Made by a program: the position numbers and the translations under genes
Shown here: positions 34,441 to 41,746 of the stretch, piece after piece
Layout of the letters: each line of letters starts with the position of its first letter
Position numbering within the stretch: position 1 is the stretch's first letter
The notes under the pieces: model-generated
Database searches by the model: none
What the model saw: only the letters and a program-made list of their open reading frames with translations
Told to the model about the DNA's origin: nothing
DNA from: Kribbella sp. VKM Ac-2568
GTDB lineage: Bacteria > Actinomycetota > Actinomycetes > Propionibacteriales > Kribbellaceae
DNA: 64,000 nucleotides
Assembly: GCF_004345365.1 (NCBI RefSeq)
Contig: NZ_SLVF01000008.1
Location: forward strand, 248,001 to 312,000
Direction: 5' to 3'

Positions 34441-34674
34441 CGATCTCGCTCTGCACCAGATCTCCGACCACGCCCATGAAGCCGCCCGGGTCGTGCGGGC
34501 GTCGGCCGCCTCGCCGGTCGAGGCACTGCGCGATCACTTCCTGGCCGGTCTGGAACGGCGCGACCCGGTCACCGGGCTGAACGACCGTCCCGAGGTGCTC
34601 GCCTATTACCGGCTGAGGCCGTCGACGAGGCGACCCGCGCGTACGGGCGGCTCACCACTAGGGTGGAGCTGTGA
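34418..34674 (+). pseudogene. Small helical ORF with an apparent frameshift, running into aroQ
   Basis: From ATG 34418 one frame reads SADLALHQISDHAHEAARVV through DPVTGLNDRPEVLAYYR; near 34610 the next frame continues smoothly as AEAVDEATRAYGRLTTRVEL and stops at TGA 34672-34674, overlapping the GTG of aroQ. Joined, it would be about 85 residues of amphipathic helix. The join needs a one-base change. It was not recognised as a known family; it may be a decayed gene or an artefact of GC-rich sequence. Confidence 0.4.
34659..34664 (+). promoter_or_regulatory. -10 element of a leaderless promoter for aroQ
   Basis: TAGGGT, followed by 6 nt and GTG 34671. Confidence 0.45.
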
Positions 34675-35120
34675 CTGATGTGGCTGGTGGGCGTCGTGTA
34701 CTGGTGCTGAACGGACCGAATCTCGGCCGGCTCGGATCGCGCGAGCCCGACGTGTACGGCGCGACGACGTTCGCGGATCTCGTCGCGGAGTGCGAGAAGA
34801 CCGGCGCCGAACTCGGCCTCGAGGTGGAGGTCCGGCAGACCGACGACGAGGCAGAACTGGTCGGCTGGCTGCACGAGGCCGCCGACACGAAGACCCCGGT
34901 GGTGCTGAACCCGGCGGCCTTCACCCACTACTCGTACGCCCTGCGCGACGCCTGCGCCCAACGCACCGCCCCGCTGATCGAGATCCACATCAGCAACCCG
35001 GCGGCCCGCGAGGAGTTCCGCCACACCAGCGTCGTGGCCGCCGTAGCCACCGGCACCATCGCCGGCTTCGGCCTGAACTCCTACCGCCTGGCTCTCCAAG
35101 CCCTCACCACCCTCCCGTAA
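34671..35120 (+). CDS. aroQ: 3-Dehydroquinate dehydratase, type II
   Basis: 149 residues. Signatures: VLVLNGPNLGRLGSREPDVYG at the start (the Tyr-bearing flexible loop with catalytic Arg and Tyr), NPAAFTHYSYALRDA with the substrate Asn and neighbouring residues, and IEIHISNPAAREEFRH with the catalytic His and Asn-Pro. It dehydrates 3-dehydroquinate in the shikimate pathway. In many actinobacteria it directly follows aroB; here a sigma pair is inserted between them. Confidence 0.95.
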   Translation: MTDVAGGRRVLVLNGPNLGRLGSREPDVYGATTFADLVAECEKTGAELGLEVEVRQTDDEAELVGWLHEAADTKTPVVLNPAAFTHYSYALRDACAQRTAPLIEIHISNPAAREEFRHTSVVAAVATGTIAGFGLNSYRLALQALTTLP

Positions 35121-35278
35121 CCCCCGCACCCCGGCCCGCTGCGCTGTCCAGTACGTCTTCCGTGCTAGCTCGGTTGTTTCGTCTTAAGGCTGGCTGAAGG
35201 GTGGGTGGGGAGGATGGGTGCGTCGAATGGGGGTCCGGTGTGAGTACAGAGGTTCAGCGCTCTGGGGGAGTGGGGCTC

Positions 35279-35944
35279 ATGACGCAGCAACGCGTGCCGG
35301 TGTGGGTGCAGGCGCTTGATCCGTTGTCGCGGTTCGGGTTGATGCACGCGTTGAGGCAGCGCCGGGAGATCCTGCTGATCAGCGACGCCGACCTGGCGGA
35401 GTTCCAGCAGGCGCAGGCAGACCAGCGCACCGCCCCGCCGCTGGTTGCGCTCATCGTCGTCGACTCGCTGGACACGACGGCGGTCCAGGTACTGCGATCG
35501 GCCGCGCAGCGCGGGTGTCGCAGGATCGTGCTGATCAGCAGCACGATCGACGACGACGCGCTGATGACCGCGGTCGAGTTCGGCGTCTCAGGAGTACTGC
35601 GACGCGCGGACGCCACGGCCGACCGGATCGTGCACCTTCTGCAGTCGGCCGCCGCCGGCAACGGCAACCTGCCACCGGATCTGCTCGGCCGTCTGCTCGG
35701 CCAGGTGTCCCGGATGCAGCGCCAGGTCCTCGCGCCGCGCGGCCTGTCCCGCACCGGCCTGTCCGACCGCGAGACCCAGGTCCTGCGCCTCGTTGCCGAC
35801 GGCAAGGACACCCAGGAGATCGCTCGCGAGATGTCGTACTCCGAGCGCACCGTCAAGAACGTCCTCCACGACATCACCACCCGCCTCCAACTCAGGAACC
35901 GCTCTCACGCCGTCGCCTACGCCCTCCGCGAAGGCCTCATCTGA
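35279..35944 (+). CDS. LuxR/NarL-type regulator with an atypical receiver-like domain
   Basis: 221 residues from ATG 35279, chosen for GGGGGAG at 35264-35270; an in-frame GTG at 35240 would add 13 residues. The C-terminal HTH is canonical: LSDRETQVLRLVADGKDTQE, IAREMSYSERTVKNVLHDI, LQLRNRSHAVAYAL. The N-terminal half resembles a receiver domain (PPLVALIVVDSLDTTAVQVL with a possible Asp) but lacks the usual pair of acidic residues at the N-terminus (QALDPLSRFGL has only one). It may work without phosphorylation. It is monocistronic; targets are unknown. Confidence 0.85.
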   Translation: MTQQRVPVWVQALDPLSRFGLMHALRQRREILLISDADLAEFQQAQADQRTAPPLVALIVVDSLDTTAVQVLRSAAQRGCRRIVLISSTIDDDALMTAVEFGVSGVLRRADATADRIVHLLQSAAAGNGNLPPDLLGRLLGQVSRMQRQVLAPRGLSRTGLSDRETQVLRLVADGKDTQEIAREMSYSERTVKNVLHDITTRLQLRNRSHAVAYALREGLI

Positions 35945-35960
35945 CGCGCACACCAAGCGC

Positions 35961-36857
35961 TCAGGTCCTTTCGAGAACGGGGACGAGCACCGGTGGCGCG
36001 GGTGCCTTCTTCTTCGTCTGGGCAACTACCAAGGCGGTCAGCACGACGAGGCCGCCGATGAGCTGGGCGGGGCTCAACCGCTGGTCGAGAGCGAGCCAGC
36101 CGAGGACGGTCGCGACCACCGGGCTGAGGAGTCCGAGGAAGGTGACGTCGGTGGGGGAGAGGCCTCGGAGCCCGCGGAACCACAGGGCGTAGGCCACAGC
36201 GGATCCGATGATCGTCAGGTAGGTGTAGCCGGCCAGGTTGGCGAAGGTCAGAGACGCGGGCAGCGCTCCCTCGACGATCCAGGCAATCGGTAGGAGAAGG
36301 ATTCCTCCTGCGACGAGTTGCCAGCCTGTGGTCGCCAGCAGGGGAGCCGGTGATGCCCAGCGCTTGCTGAGCACGACCCCGGTCGCCATCACGACGGCAC
36401 CTCCGAGCGCGGCGACCACGCCCCACGCGTCGAGCCGCGCGTCGGCCCGCAGTACGAGGAGGCTGACGCCGGCCACGCCTGCGATCGCGGCCAGCAGCTT
36501 CCGCGTGGACAGGCGCTCGGCGAGCAGGCCGGTCGACAGTACGGCGACCAGCAGGGGCTGCAGTGCGCCGACGGTCGCCGCGACCCCGCCCGGCAGCCGG
36601 TACGCCGCGATGAACAGCAGGGCGAAGAACACGCCGATGTTGAGCGCGCCGAGGACGAAGGCGCGCCACCACCAGATCCCTTGCGGCAGCCGCCGGGTGA
36701 TCGCGACGAGCAGCAGCCCGGCCGGGAGGGCGCGGATCACCGCGGCGAGGAGCGGACGGCCCGGCGGGAGCAGTTCCGTTGTGACCAGATACGTGGTTCC
36801 CCACAGCGACGGCGCGATGGCCGTGACCAGGATCAGGGTGAGTCGATTGCTTAGCAC
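35961..36857 (-). CDS. EamA/DMT family transporter (drug/metabolite exporter)
   Basis: 298 residues with ten transmembrane helices in two EamA repeats (IAPSLWGTTYLVTTELLPPG; VVAALGGAVVMATGVVLSKR). The C-terminus is short and basic (TKKKAPAPP). GTG 36857 is preferred over an upstream TTG because a good promoter (TTGAAA-N18-TATATT) ends 6 nt before it, giving a leaderless mRNA. It is divergent from a MarR regulator, and three 12-bp operator-like boxes lie across the shared promoter region, so the substrate may be the MarR ligand. Confidence 0.9.
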   Translation of the reverse strand: MLSNRLTLILVTAIAPSLWGTTYLVTTELLPPGRPLLAAVIRALPAGLLLVAITRRLPQGIWWWRAFVLGALNIGVFFALLFIAAYRLPGGVAATVGALQPLLVAVLSTGLLAERLSTRKLLAAIAGVAGVSLLVLRADARLDAWGVVAALGGAVVMATGVVLSKRWASPAPLLATTGWQLVAGGILLLPIAWIVEGALPASLTFANLAGYTYLTIIGSAVAYALWFRGLRGLSPTDVTFLGLLSPVVATVLGWLALDQRLSPAQLIGGLVVLTALVVAQTKKKAPAPPVLVPVLERT

Positions 36858-36913
36858 TAAGACAATATATCTCAGCGCTAAGCAATCTTTCAAGATTTTA
36901 GCTCACCGCTAAG
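36850..36913. promoter_or_regulatory. Three operator-like boxes shared by EamA and MarR genes
   Basis: CTTAGCACTAAG (36850-36861), CTCAGCGCTAAG (36871-36882) and CTCACCGCTAAG (36902-36913) begin 21 and 31 bp apart, two and three helical turns. Box 1 covers the EamA start, box 2 lies in the EamA promoter spacer, and box 3 lies just upstream of the MarR -10. Confidence 0.65.
36864..36893 (-). promoter_or_regulatory. Promoter of the EamA gene
   Basis: On the minus strand TTGAAA (36893-36888) and TATATT (36869-36864) are separated by 18 bp; the GTG start follows after 6 nt, so the mRNA should be leaderless. Confidence 0.65.
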
Positions 36914-36921
36914 AGATCCAC

Positions 36922-36927
36922 TACGCT
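36922..36927 (+). promoter_or_regulatory. -10 element of a leaderless promoter for the MarR gene
   Basis: TACGCT, followed by 6 nt and ATG 36934. Confidence 0.5.
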
Positions 36928-36933
36928 GAACGG

Positions 36934-37431
36934 ATGGCGGATCATGTCGACCTGGTGCTCGAACAGTGGGGCGAGCAGCGCCCCGACCTGGACGCGTCGC
37001 CGATGGCGGTGCTGGGCCGGCTGAAGCGGCTGGCGCTCCTGGTCGACGGCGAACTCCGGCGCAACTTCGCCGCCCACGACCTCGACTCGGCCTCCTTCGA
37101 CGTGCTGGCGACGCTGCGCCGGAGCAACGCGGAGCACAGCCTGACCCCGGCCGGTCTGATGCGATCGTCGATGGTCACCTCCGGCGCGATCACCCAGCGG
37201 CTGGACCGGCTCGAGTCTCGCGGTCTGGTCACCCGGAGCCGCAGTGAGACCGACGGCCGCGGCGTCGAGGTGACGCTCACCCCGGCCGGCCTCGAGTTGA
37301 TCGACGCCACCCTGCCGACCCACGTGGCCACCGAGAACCGGCTGCTGGAAGCGCTGTCCGGACCGGAACGCGAAGCCCTCGCGGACACGCTGCGGACCTT
37401 GCTCGAATCCCTCGGCGACAAGACGGACTGA
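36934..37431 (+). CDS. MarR family transcriptional regulator
   Basis: 165 residues with the MarR winged helix: ASFDVLATLRRSNAEHSLTP, MRSSMVTSGAITQRLDRLES, GLVTRSRSETDGRGVEVTLT. The D-x-R wing (TDGRG) is intact. It probably represses itself and the divergent EamA exporter through the boxes in the intergenic region, and may also control the methyltransferase gene that begins 4 bp after its stop. ATG 36934 follows TACGCT by 6 nt. Confidence 0.92.
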   Translation: MADHVDLVLEQWGEQRPDLDASPMAVLGRLKRLALLVDGELRRNFAAHDLDSASFDVLATLRRSNAEHSLTPAGLMRSSMVTSGAITQRLDRLESRGLVTRSRSETDGRGVEVTLTPAGLELIDATLPTHVATENRLLEALSGPEREALADTLRTLLESLGDKTD

Positions 37432-37435
37432 CGGT

Positions 37436-38650
37436 ATGACCGCGGCCGGCAACGACCCCCGGTACGCCGAGAGGTTGCGCTCGGCGCTCACCGATCTCCT
37501 GGTGACGCAGGGCGTGATCCGCGACGAGCGGGTCGAGGCGGCCTTCCGGGCAGTGCCGCGGCACGTCTTCGTGCCGTTGGTGCCGCTGGAGATCGCGTAC
37601 ACCGACGACGTGGTGCTGATGAAGCGCGACGAGGCCGGGGTCGCGATCAGCTCGGTCTCCCAGCCGACCGTGGTTGCGATGATGCTCGAGCAGGCGGACA
37701 TCCGGCCGGGGCACCGGGTACTGGAGATCGGCTCGGGCGGCTACAACGCCGCGCTGCTGAAGGAACTGGTCGGTCCGGACGGCTCGGTGACCACTATCGA
37801 CATCGATCCGGACGTCGTGGACCGAGCGCGGGCGAGTCTCGCCGAAGCGGGATACCCGGAGGTCAGCGTGGTCTGGACCGATGGCGAGTTCGGGTTGCCG
37901 GAGAGCGCTCCCTACGACCGGATCGTGGTCACGGTGACGGCCTGGGACATCGCCCCGGCCTGGATCGACCAGCTCGGCGCGGACGGGCGGATCGTCGTAC
38001 CGCTGCGGGTGCGGGGGCAGACGCGGTCGATCGCCTTCGACCTGGAGGACGGGTTCCTGCGGAGCCGGTCGATGACGCTGTGCGGGTTCGTGAACATGCA
38101 GGGGGCCGGGGCGAACTTCGAGCGGGTGGTCCCGATCCATGGGGACAAGGTCGGGTTGAGCATCGACGAGGACCAGTCGATCGACGCGGCCGCGCTCGAC
38201 GGAGTACTGCAGCAGCCGCGGGCGCGGGCCTGGTCGGCGGTGCTGATGAACCGCGAGGAGCCGGTGTCCGATCTCGATCTGTGGCTGGCGTCGACGCTGC
38301 CCGGGTACTGCGTGCTGACTGCCGGGCGGTCCGCGCGGAAGAAGGGGCTGGTGTCACCGACGCCGCGCTGGGGAGCGTCCGCGATCGTTGCCGGCGGCAC
38401 CCTTGCCTACGTGACCTCGAGAGCGACCGCCGACCCGGACTTCGTGGAACTCGGGGCGATCGGACACGGACCGGACGCGGCCGACCTGGTCGAGCGGCTG
38501 GCCGCCCAGATCCAGTTCTGGCATCACCACCACCGCCACGGCCCCGAGCCCGTTCTCACCGTCCACCCCGCGACAACCCCCACTGCCGAGCTTCCCACCG
38601 GCCATCACATCACCACCCGCCACACCCGAACAACCATCACCTGGCCCTGA
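37436..38650 (+). CDS. Protein-L-isoaspartate-type methyltransferase of the FxLD kind
   Basis: 404 residues. The N-terminal PIMT-like half has VEAAFRAVPRHVFVPLVPLE, VAISSVSQPTVVAMMLEQAD and the SAM motif VLEIGSGGYNAALLKELVGP, with TIDIDPDVV as the acidic strand. The C-terminal half (to LAAQIQFW) is an extension found in methyltransferases of the FxLD type, known from RiPP-like clusters, where PIMT homologues methylate Asp in the peptide. Here no FxLD-type precursor, LanB-like or LanC-like gene is near. The C-terminal tail is His/Thr-rich (HHHHRHGPEP). It forms an operon with MarR. Confidence 0.72.
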   Translation: MTAAGNDPRYAERLRSALTDLLVTQGVIRDERVEAAFRAVPRHVFVPLVPLEIAYTDDVVLMKRDEAGVAISSVSQPTVVAMMLEQADIRPGHRVLEIGSGGYNAALLKELVGPDGSVTTIDIDPDVVDRARASLAEAGYPEVSVVWTDGEFGLPESAPYDRIVVTVTAWDIAPAWIDQLGADGRIVVPLRVRGQTRSIAFDLEDGFLRSRSMTLCGFVNMQGAGANFERVVPIHGDKVGLSIDEDQSIDAAALDGVLQQPRARAWSAVLMNREEPVSDLDLWLASTLPGYCVLTAGRSARKKGLVSPTPRWGASAIVAGGTLAYVTSRATADPDFVELGAIGHGPDAADLVERLAAQIQFWHHHHRHGPEPVLTVHPATTPTAELPTGHHITTRHTRTTITWP

Positions 38651-38700
38651 CGATGCGGCGCTCGGTCAGCTAGGCGTGGGTTCCGGGGATCGGCTGTGGG

Positions 38701-39597
38701 TCAGTTGTTCTGCTGGGGTGGGCGGCCGGCGTTGCGGACTGTTTGCCAGAGCTCGTCCATGTCGGTGCGGTCGTCGGGCTCGGGCTTGTCGACCCAGCCG
38801 CTGGCCCAGACGTTCTCGTCGGGGTCGGTGTCGAAGACGGATTCGGCGAACGCGGCGGAGCCGACGTACCGGGTCTCTTCCTCGGCCGGCTCGGGGCGGG
38901 GAGCGCTCTCGGGGCTCTCCTGGATGTTCTGATCGGCCTTCGGGCGGCCCGGGGGAGCGACCAGGCTGCGGGCATACTTCTGGGCCTCGATGATGCCCAT
39001 GTCCCGCTCCTCGCAGAGCAGCCGGACCGCGGCGACCTCGTTGCCGGAGGCCATCAGTTCACGGATGCGCTGCTCGAACTCGCCCTTCGGGGTCGGCAGG
39101 TTGTTCTGCGGCGGCCGGTGAGACTGCTGCCAGACGACGGGCGGAGGCGGCGGGTACTGACCCGACTGGAACTGGGCGGGCTGGTACTGGCCTGGCGGCG
39201 TGTAGTTCTGCCGCGGACCCGGCCCGGAGACCTGCCCGGACATGGTCGGCGCGGGACCGGAGTACTGGCCGGGTGCTGGGTACTGACCGGGACCGGCGGC
39301 TTGCTTTCCTGCCTGGAGGAGTTGGTGGAGCATGCCGGCCAGTTGCGCGCTGCTCTGCGCCCGGCCGGACCCCTGGCTCTGAGGAGCGGGCGACCTGTTG
39401 CCCTGGCCCTGGCCGGCGGGTTGTGTGTACTGGCCCTGCAACTGGGTGGGCTGCGCGCTGGACTGCTGTGCTTGCATCCGCTCGATCAGGCGCTGCACCC
39501 GTGGGCTGGGGTTGCTCTTGTCCGCCTTGCGGTTGCCCGCGTTCTTGATCAGCGCGCCGACGATCAGAACCCCGATGAAGACGATGAACTCCACCAT
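38701..39597 (-). CDS. Membrane-anchored Pro/Gln-rich protein with an L7/L12-like C-terminal domain
   Basis: 298 residues from ATG 39597 (GGGAGG 6 nt upstream in the mRNA). One N-terminal transmembrane helix (EFIVFIGVLIVGALIK) is followed by about 120 residues of low-complexity Gln/Pro/Gly/Tyr sequence (PGQYPAPGQYSGP). Near residues 175-215 comes a small helical domain, FEQRIRELMASGNEVAAVRL then ERDMGIIEAQKYARSLV, that resembles the ribosomal L7/L12 C-terminal fold, and an acidic tail. Function unknown. It is divergent from efp, with the starts about 180 bp apart. Confidence 0.7.
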   Translation of the reverse strand: MVEFIVFIGVLIVGALIKNAGNRKADKSNPSPRVQRLIERMQAQQSSAQPTQLQGQYTQPAGQGQGNRSPAPQSQGSGRAQSSAQLAGMLHQLLQAGKQAAGPGQYPAPGQYSGPAPTMSGQVSGPGPRQNYTPPGQYQPAQFQSGQYPPPPPVVWQQSHRPPQNNLPTPKGEFEQRIRELMASGNEVAAVRLLCEERDMGIIEAQKYARSLVAPPGRPKADQNIQESPESAPRPEPAEEETRYVGSAAFAESVFDTDPDENVWASGWVDKPEPDDRTDMDELWQTVRNAGRPPQQNN

Positions 39598-39734
39598 CAA
39601 ATGCCTCCCGGCGCCGCTCACTGAACTACCTGGTACTCAGCGTAGGGGCACCCCGGTCCTCCCGCGGGCCACCGGCCGGGCGGTGAGTCCGGCAGCGAGT
39701 GGGCGGGGAGTCGGCCGCAGTACGTGGTGCCCGC

Positions 39735-39740
39735 TACAAT
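39735..39740 (+). promoter_or_regulatory. -10 element upstream of efp
   Basis: TACAAT lies 37 nt before the efp GTG, leaving a short leader with GAAGGG at 39764-39769 as a ribosome-binding site. Confidence 0.4.
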
Positions 39741-39777
39741 CTGGCGTACCGCTGATCACTTTCGAAGGGTTTCCCGC

Positions 39778-40341
39778 GTGGCAACGACGAACGACCTCAA
39801 GAACGGCATGGTGCTCAACCTGGATGGGCAGCTGTGGTCCGTCGTCTGGTTCCAGCACCACAAGCCCGGCAAGGGCGGTGCCGTGATGCGGACGAAACTG
39901 AAGAACGTGCTGTCGGGCAAGGTGGTCGACAAGACCTTCAACGCCGACGTCAAGGTCGAGGTGGCCAATGTCGACAAGCGGGACATGACGTACCTGTACA
40001 ACGACGGCGGTTCCTACGTCTTCATGGACAGCTCCACCTACGAGCAGGTCCATGTCACCCCCGAGGTGGTCGGCGACGCCTCGCACTTCCTGCTGGAGAA
40101 CCAGGACGCCATCGTCGCCGTGCACGAGGAGCTGCCGCTGTACGTCGAGCTCCCGCCGTCGGTCGAGCTGACCGTCGAGTACACCGAGCCGGGCCTGCAG
40201 GGCGACCGCTCGACCGGTGGCACCAAGCCGGCCAAGCTCGAGACCGGCTACACGATCAACGTCCCGCTGTTCCTGACCACCGGCGAGAAGGTCAAGGTGG
40301 ACACCCGGACCGGGGACTACCTCGGCCGCGTCACGTCCTGA
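39778..40341 (+). CDS. efp: Elongation factor P
   Basis: 187 residues, three-domain beta-barrel protein that helps ribosomes form Pro-Pro bonds. The start VATTNDLKNGMVLNLDGQLW and the C-terminal KVKVDTRTGDYLGRV are typical. The modification loop reads KPGKGGAVMRTK, with the key Lys at the tip. GTG 39778 is the conserved start; it follows a GAAGGG ribosome-binding site. It is co-transcribed with nusB. Confidence 0.96.
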   Translation: MATTNDLKNGMVLNLDGQLWSVVWFQHHKPGKGGAVMRTKLKNVLSGKVVDKTFNADVKVEVANVDKRDMTYLYNDGGSYVFMDSSTYEQVHVTPEVVGDASHFLLENQDAIVAVHEELPLYVELPPSVELTVEYTEPGLQGDRSTGGTKPAKLETGYTINVPLFLTTGEKVKVDTRTGDYLGRVTS

Positions 40342-40364
40342 GCCCCGAAAGCTGACAACAGAAC

Positions 40365-40775
40365 ATGTCTGCCCGTAGCAAGGCCCGCAAGCGCGCCCTC
40401 GACGTGCTCTACGAGTCGGAGGTCCGCGGGCTGCCCGTCGGCGGCACCCTCGGCGACCGGGTGGCTGACAACGACCCGCCGGTGAACGAGTTCACCGTGG
40501 CGCTGGTCGAGGGTGTCTCGGACCACATCGACGCGATCGACGAGCTGCTCAGCACCCACTCGGTGGGCTGGACGCTGGACCGGATGCCGGCGGTCGACCG
40601 CAACATCCTGCGGATCGGCGTCTACGAGCTGCTGTTCGACGAGCAGGTGCCGGACGTGGTGGCGGTCAGCGAGGCGGTCTCGATGGCGCGCGACCTGTCC
40701 ACCGATGAGTCGCCGGCCTTCGTGAACGGCCTGCTGGCCCGGCTGTTGCAGCTCAAGCCGACCCTCGGAGTCTGA
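40365..40775 (+). CDS. nusB: Transcription antitermination factor NusB
   Basis: 136 residues, all-helical. It begins ARSKARKRALDVLYESEVRG and contains LDRMPAVDRNILRIGVYELL and VAVSEAVSMARDLSTDESPAF, all standard. NusB binds boxA RNA together with S10 (NusE) in rRNA antitermination. It starts 23 nt after efp and a strong hairpin ends the operon. Confidence 0.95.
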   Translation: MSARSKARKRALDVLYESEVRGLPVGGTLGDRVADNDPPVNEFTVALVEGVSDHIDAIDELLSTHSVGWTLDRMPAVDRNILRIGVYELLFDEQVPDVVAVSEAVSMARDLSTDESPAFVNGLLARLLQLKPTLGV

Positions 40776-40825
40776 GCTTCGGCGTTCGTGCTGCCGGAGT
40801 CTGAACAGACCCCGGTGAGGACAAC

Positions 40826-40859
40826 AGGCCCGGTACCGCCACGGTACGGTGCCGGGCCT
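40826..40859 (+). terminator. Terminator of the efp-nusB operon
   Basis: A 13-bp stem (40826-40838 with 40847-40859, one G-T pair) and an 8-nt loop are followed by TTCTC. Confidence 0.7.
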
Positions 40860-40949
40860 TCTCAGCGCCCCCGTTCCTCGGCGCGGGGGGAACGGCCCCG
40901 GCCTGGTTACTGAAAATGCCTGGTACTACGTGCTTCAGGTCCTGCTGTG

Positions 40950-40975
40950 GCCCGTCCTCGTGAAGGAGGGCGGGC
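40950..40975 (-). terminator. Hairpin downstream of bldD
   Basis: GCCCGTCCTC (40950-40959) and GAGGGCGGGC (40966-40975) form a 10-bp stem with one mismatch-type pair, about 50 bp after the bldD stop. The rest of 40776-41027 shows nothing else. Confidence 0.5.
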
Positions 40976-41027
40976 AGGCGGCCGTGGGCAAGCTGCTACG
41001 AGCCCCGACCGTCTTGTCGCGCCCGGC

Positions 41028-41537
41028 TCAGCCGGCTGCTTCGGACTCCTCGACGTCGCCCTTCGCCTCCGGGTTGAGTACGCCCCAGGAGATGAAACGC
41101 TCGGTCAGAGTCGTCGGCGACTCGTCGTAGATCACCGCAAGAGTGCGCATGTCGTCCTGACGGATCGACAACACCTTGCCGTTGTAGTCCCCGCGCTGAG
41201 CCTGGATCGTGGCCGCGTACCGCGTCAGCGGACCGGCCTCGCTCGCGTCGAGGTGCTGCAGAGCCTCCAGATCGAGGATCAACCGGGGCGGAGCTGCAGC
41301 CGCAGCAGCCGCACTGGCGGATCCAGGAAGCAGCTCACGGATCGGCACGCCGTAGAAATCGGCGAGCTCCGCGAGCTTCTGGACGGTGACGGCCCGATCG
41401 CCACGCTCGTACGAGCCGACGACGACCGCCTTCCAGCGACCCTTGGACTTCTCTTCCACGCCGTGCAGCGATAGTCCCTGCTGCTGGCGGATGGCGCGCA
41501 ACTTGCCGCCCAGTGTCTTCGCGTATTCGCTAGGCAC
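41028..41537 (-). CDS. bldD: Developmental/global regulator BldD (c-di-GMP-responsive)
   Basis: 169 residues. The N-terminal Xre-type HTH (about 6-70) contains KLRAIRQQQGLSLHGVEEKS and VVVGSYERGDRAVTVQKLAE. An Ala-rich linker leads to the C-terminal domain with the complete c-di-GMP signature RxD-x8-RxxD: R115-G-D117 and R126-Q-D-D129. BldD dimerises through c-di-GMP and represses developmental genes in Streptomyces; non-sporulating actinobacteria keep it as a global regulator. It lies between nusB and the pyr operon, as in other actinobacteria. Confidence 0.95.
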   Translation of the reverse strand: MPSEYAKTLGGKLRAIRQQQGLSLHGVEEKSKGRWKAVVVGSYERGDRAVTVQKLAELADFYGVPIRELLPGSASAAAAAAAPPRLILDLEALQHLDASEAGPLTRYAATIQAQRGDYNGKVLSIRQDDMRTLAVIYDESPTTLTERFISWGVLNPEAKGDVEESEAAG

Positions 41538-41676
41538 GCTGGTTCTTCCCTCCGACTTTTGATCGATTACCGAGTGGCCCGGATGGGTGGGCCGTTTTGG
41601 TGAAACCCCCCACGATTACACAGAGTAACAATATTCCGGCCGCGAGGCCAGCGTCAAGACGGCGTGTCACATCCGC

Positions 41677-41682
41677 TAGCAT
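41677..41682 (+). promoter_or_regulatory. -10 element of the pyr operon
   Basis: TAGCAT lies about 18 bp after GTCAAG (41653-41658, weak -35). Transcription from about 41689 would give a 5' leader of about 58 nt containing the PyrR hairpin. Confidence 0.4.
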
Positions 41683-41700
41683 GTCAAGCGGTCCGAACGT

Positions 41701-41737
41701 CCTTTAAAGACCCGTCCAGAGAGGCGGGAAAGGAGGA
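41701..41737 (+). promoter_or_regulatory. PyrR-binding hairpin that can hide the pyrR ribosome-binding site
   Basis: CCCG (41711-41714) pairs with CGGG (41725-41728) around the loop TCCAGAGAGG, the conserved PyrR-binding sequence. Below it CCTTT (41701-41705) can pair with AAAGG (41729-41733), the start of the Shine-Dalgarno AAAGGAGG before ATG 41747. PyrR-UMP binding should stabilise the stem and block translation. Confidence 0.7.
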
Positions 41738-41746
41738 ACGGTAGCG

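Larger units (their letters stand above)
34231..34670. other. 440-bp stretch with gene remnants only
   Basis: Between the sigma gene and aroQ there is no intact gene. It holds a minus-strand helicase C-terminal remnant, a plus-strand frameshifted small ORF that runs into the aroQ start, and the aroQ promoter. Confidence 0.6.

Noticed and set aside
41560..41640. BldD box upstream of bldD
   Set aside because: A weak TTAC-N5-GTAA inverted repeat is present, but it does not match the known BldD consensus well enough.
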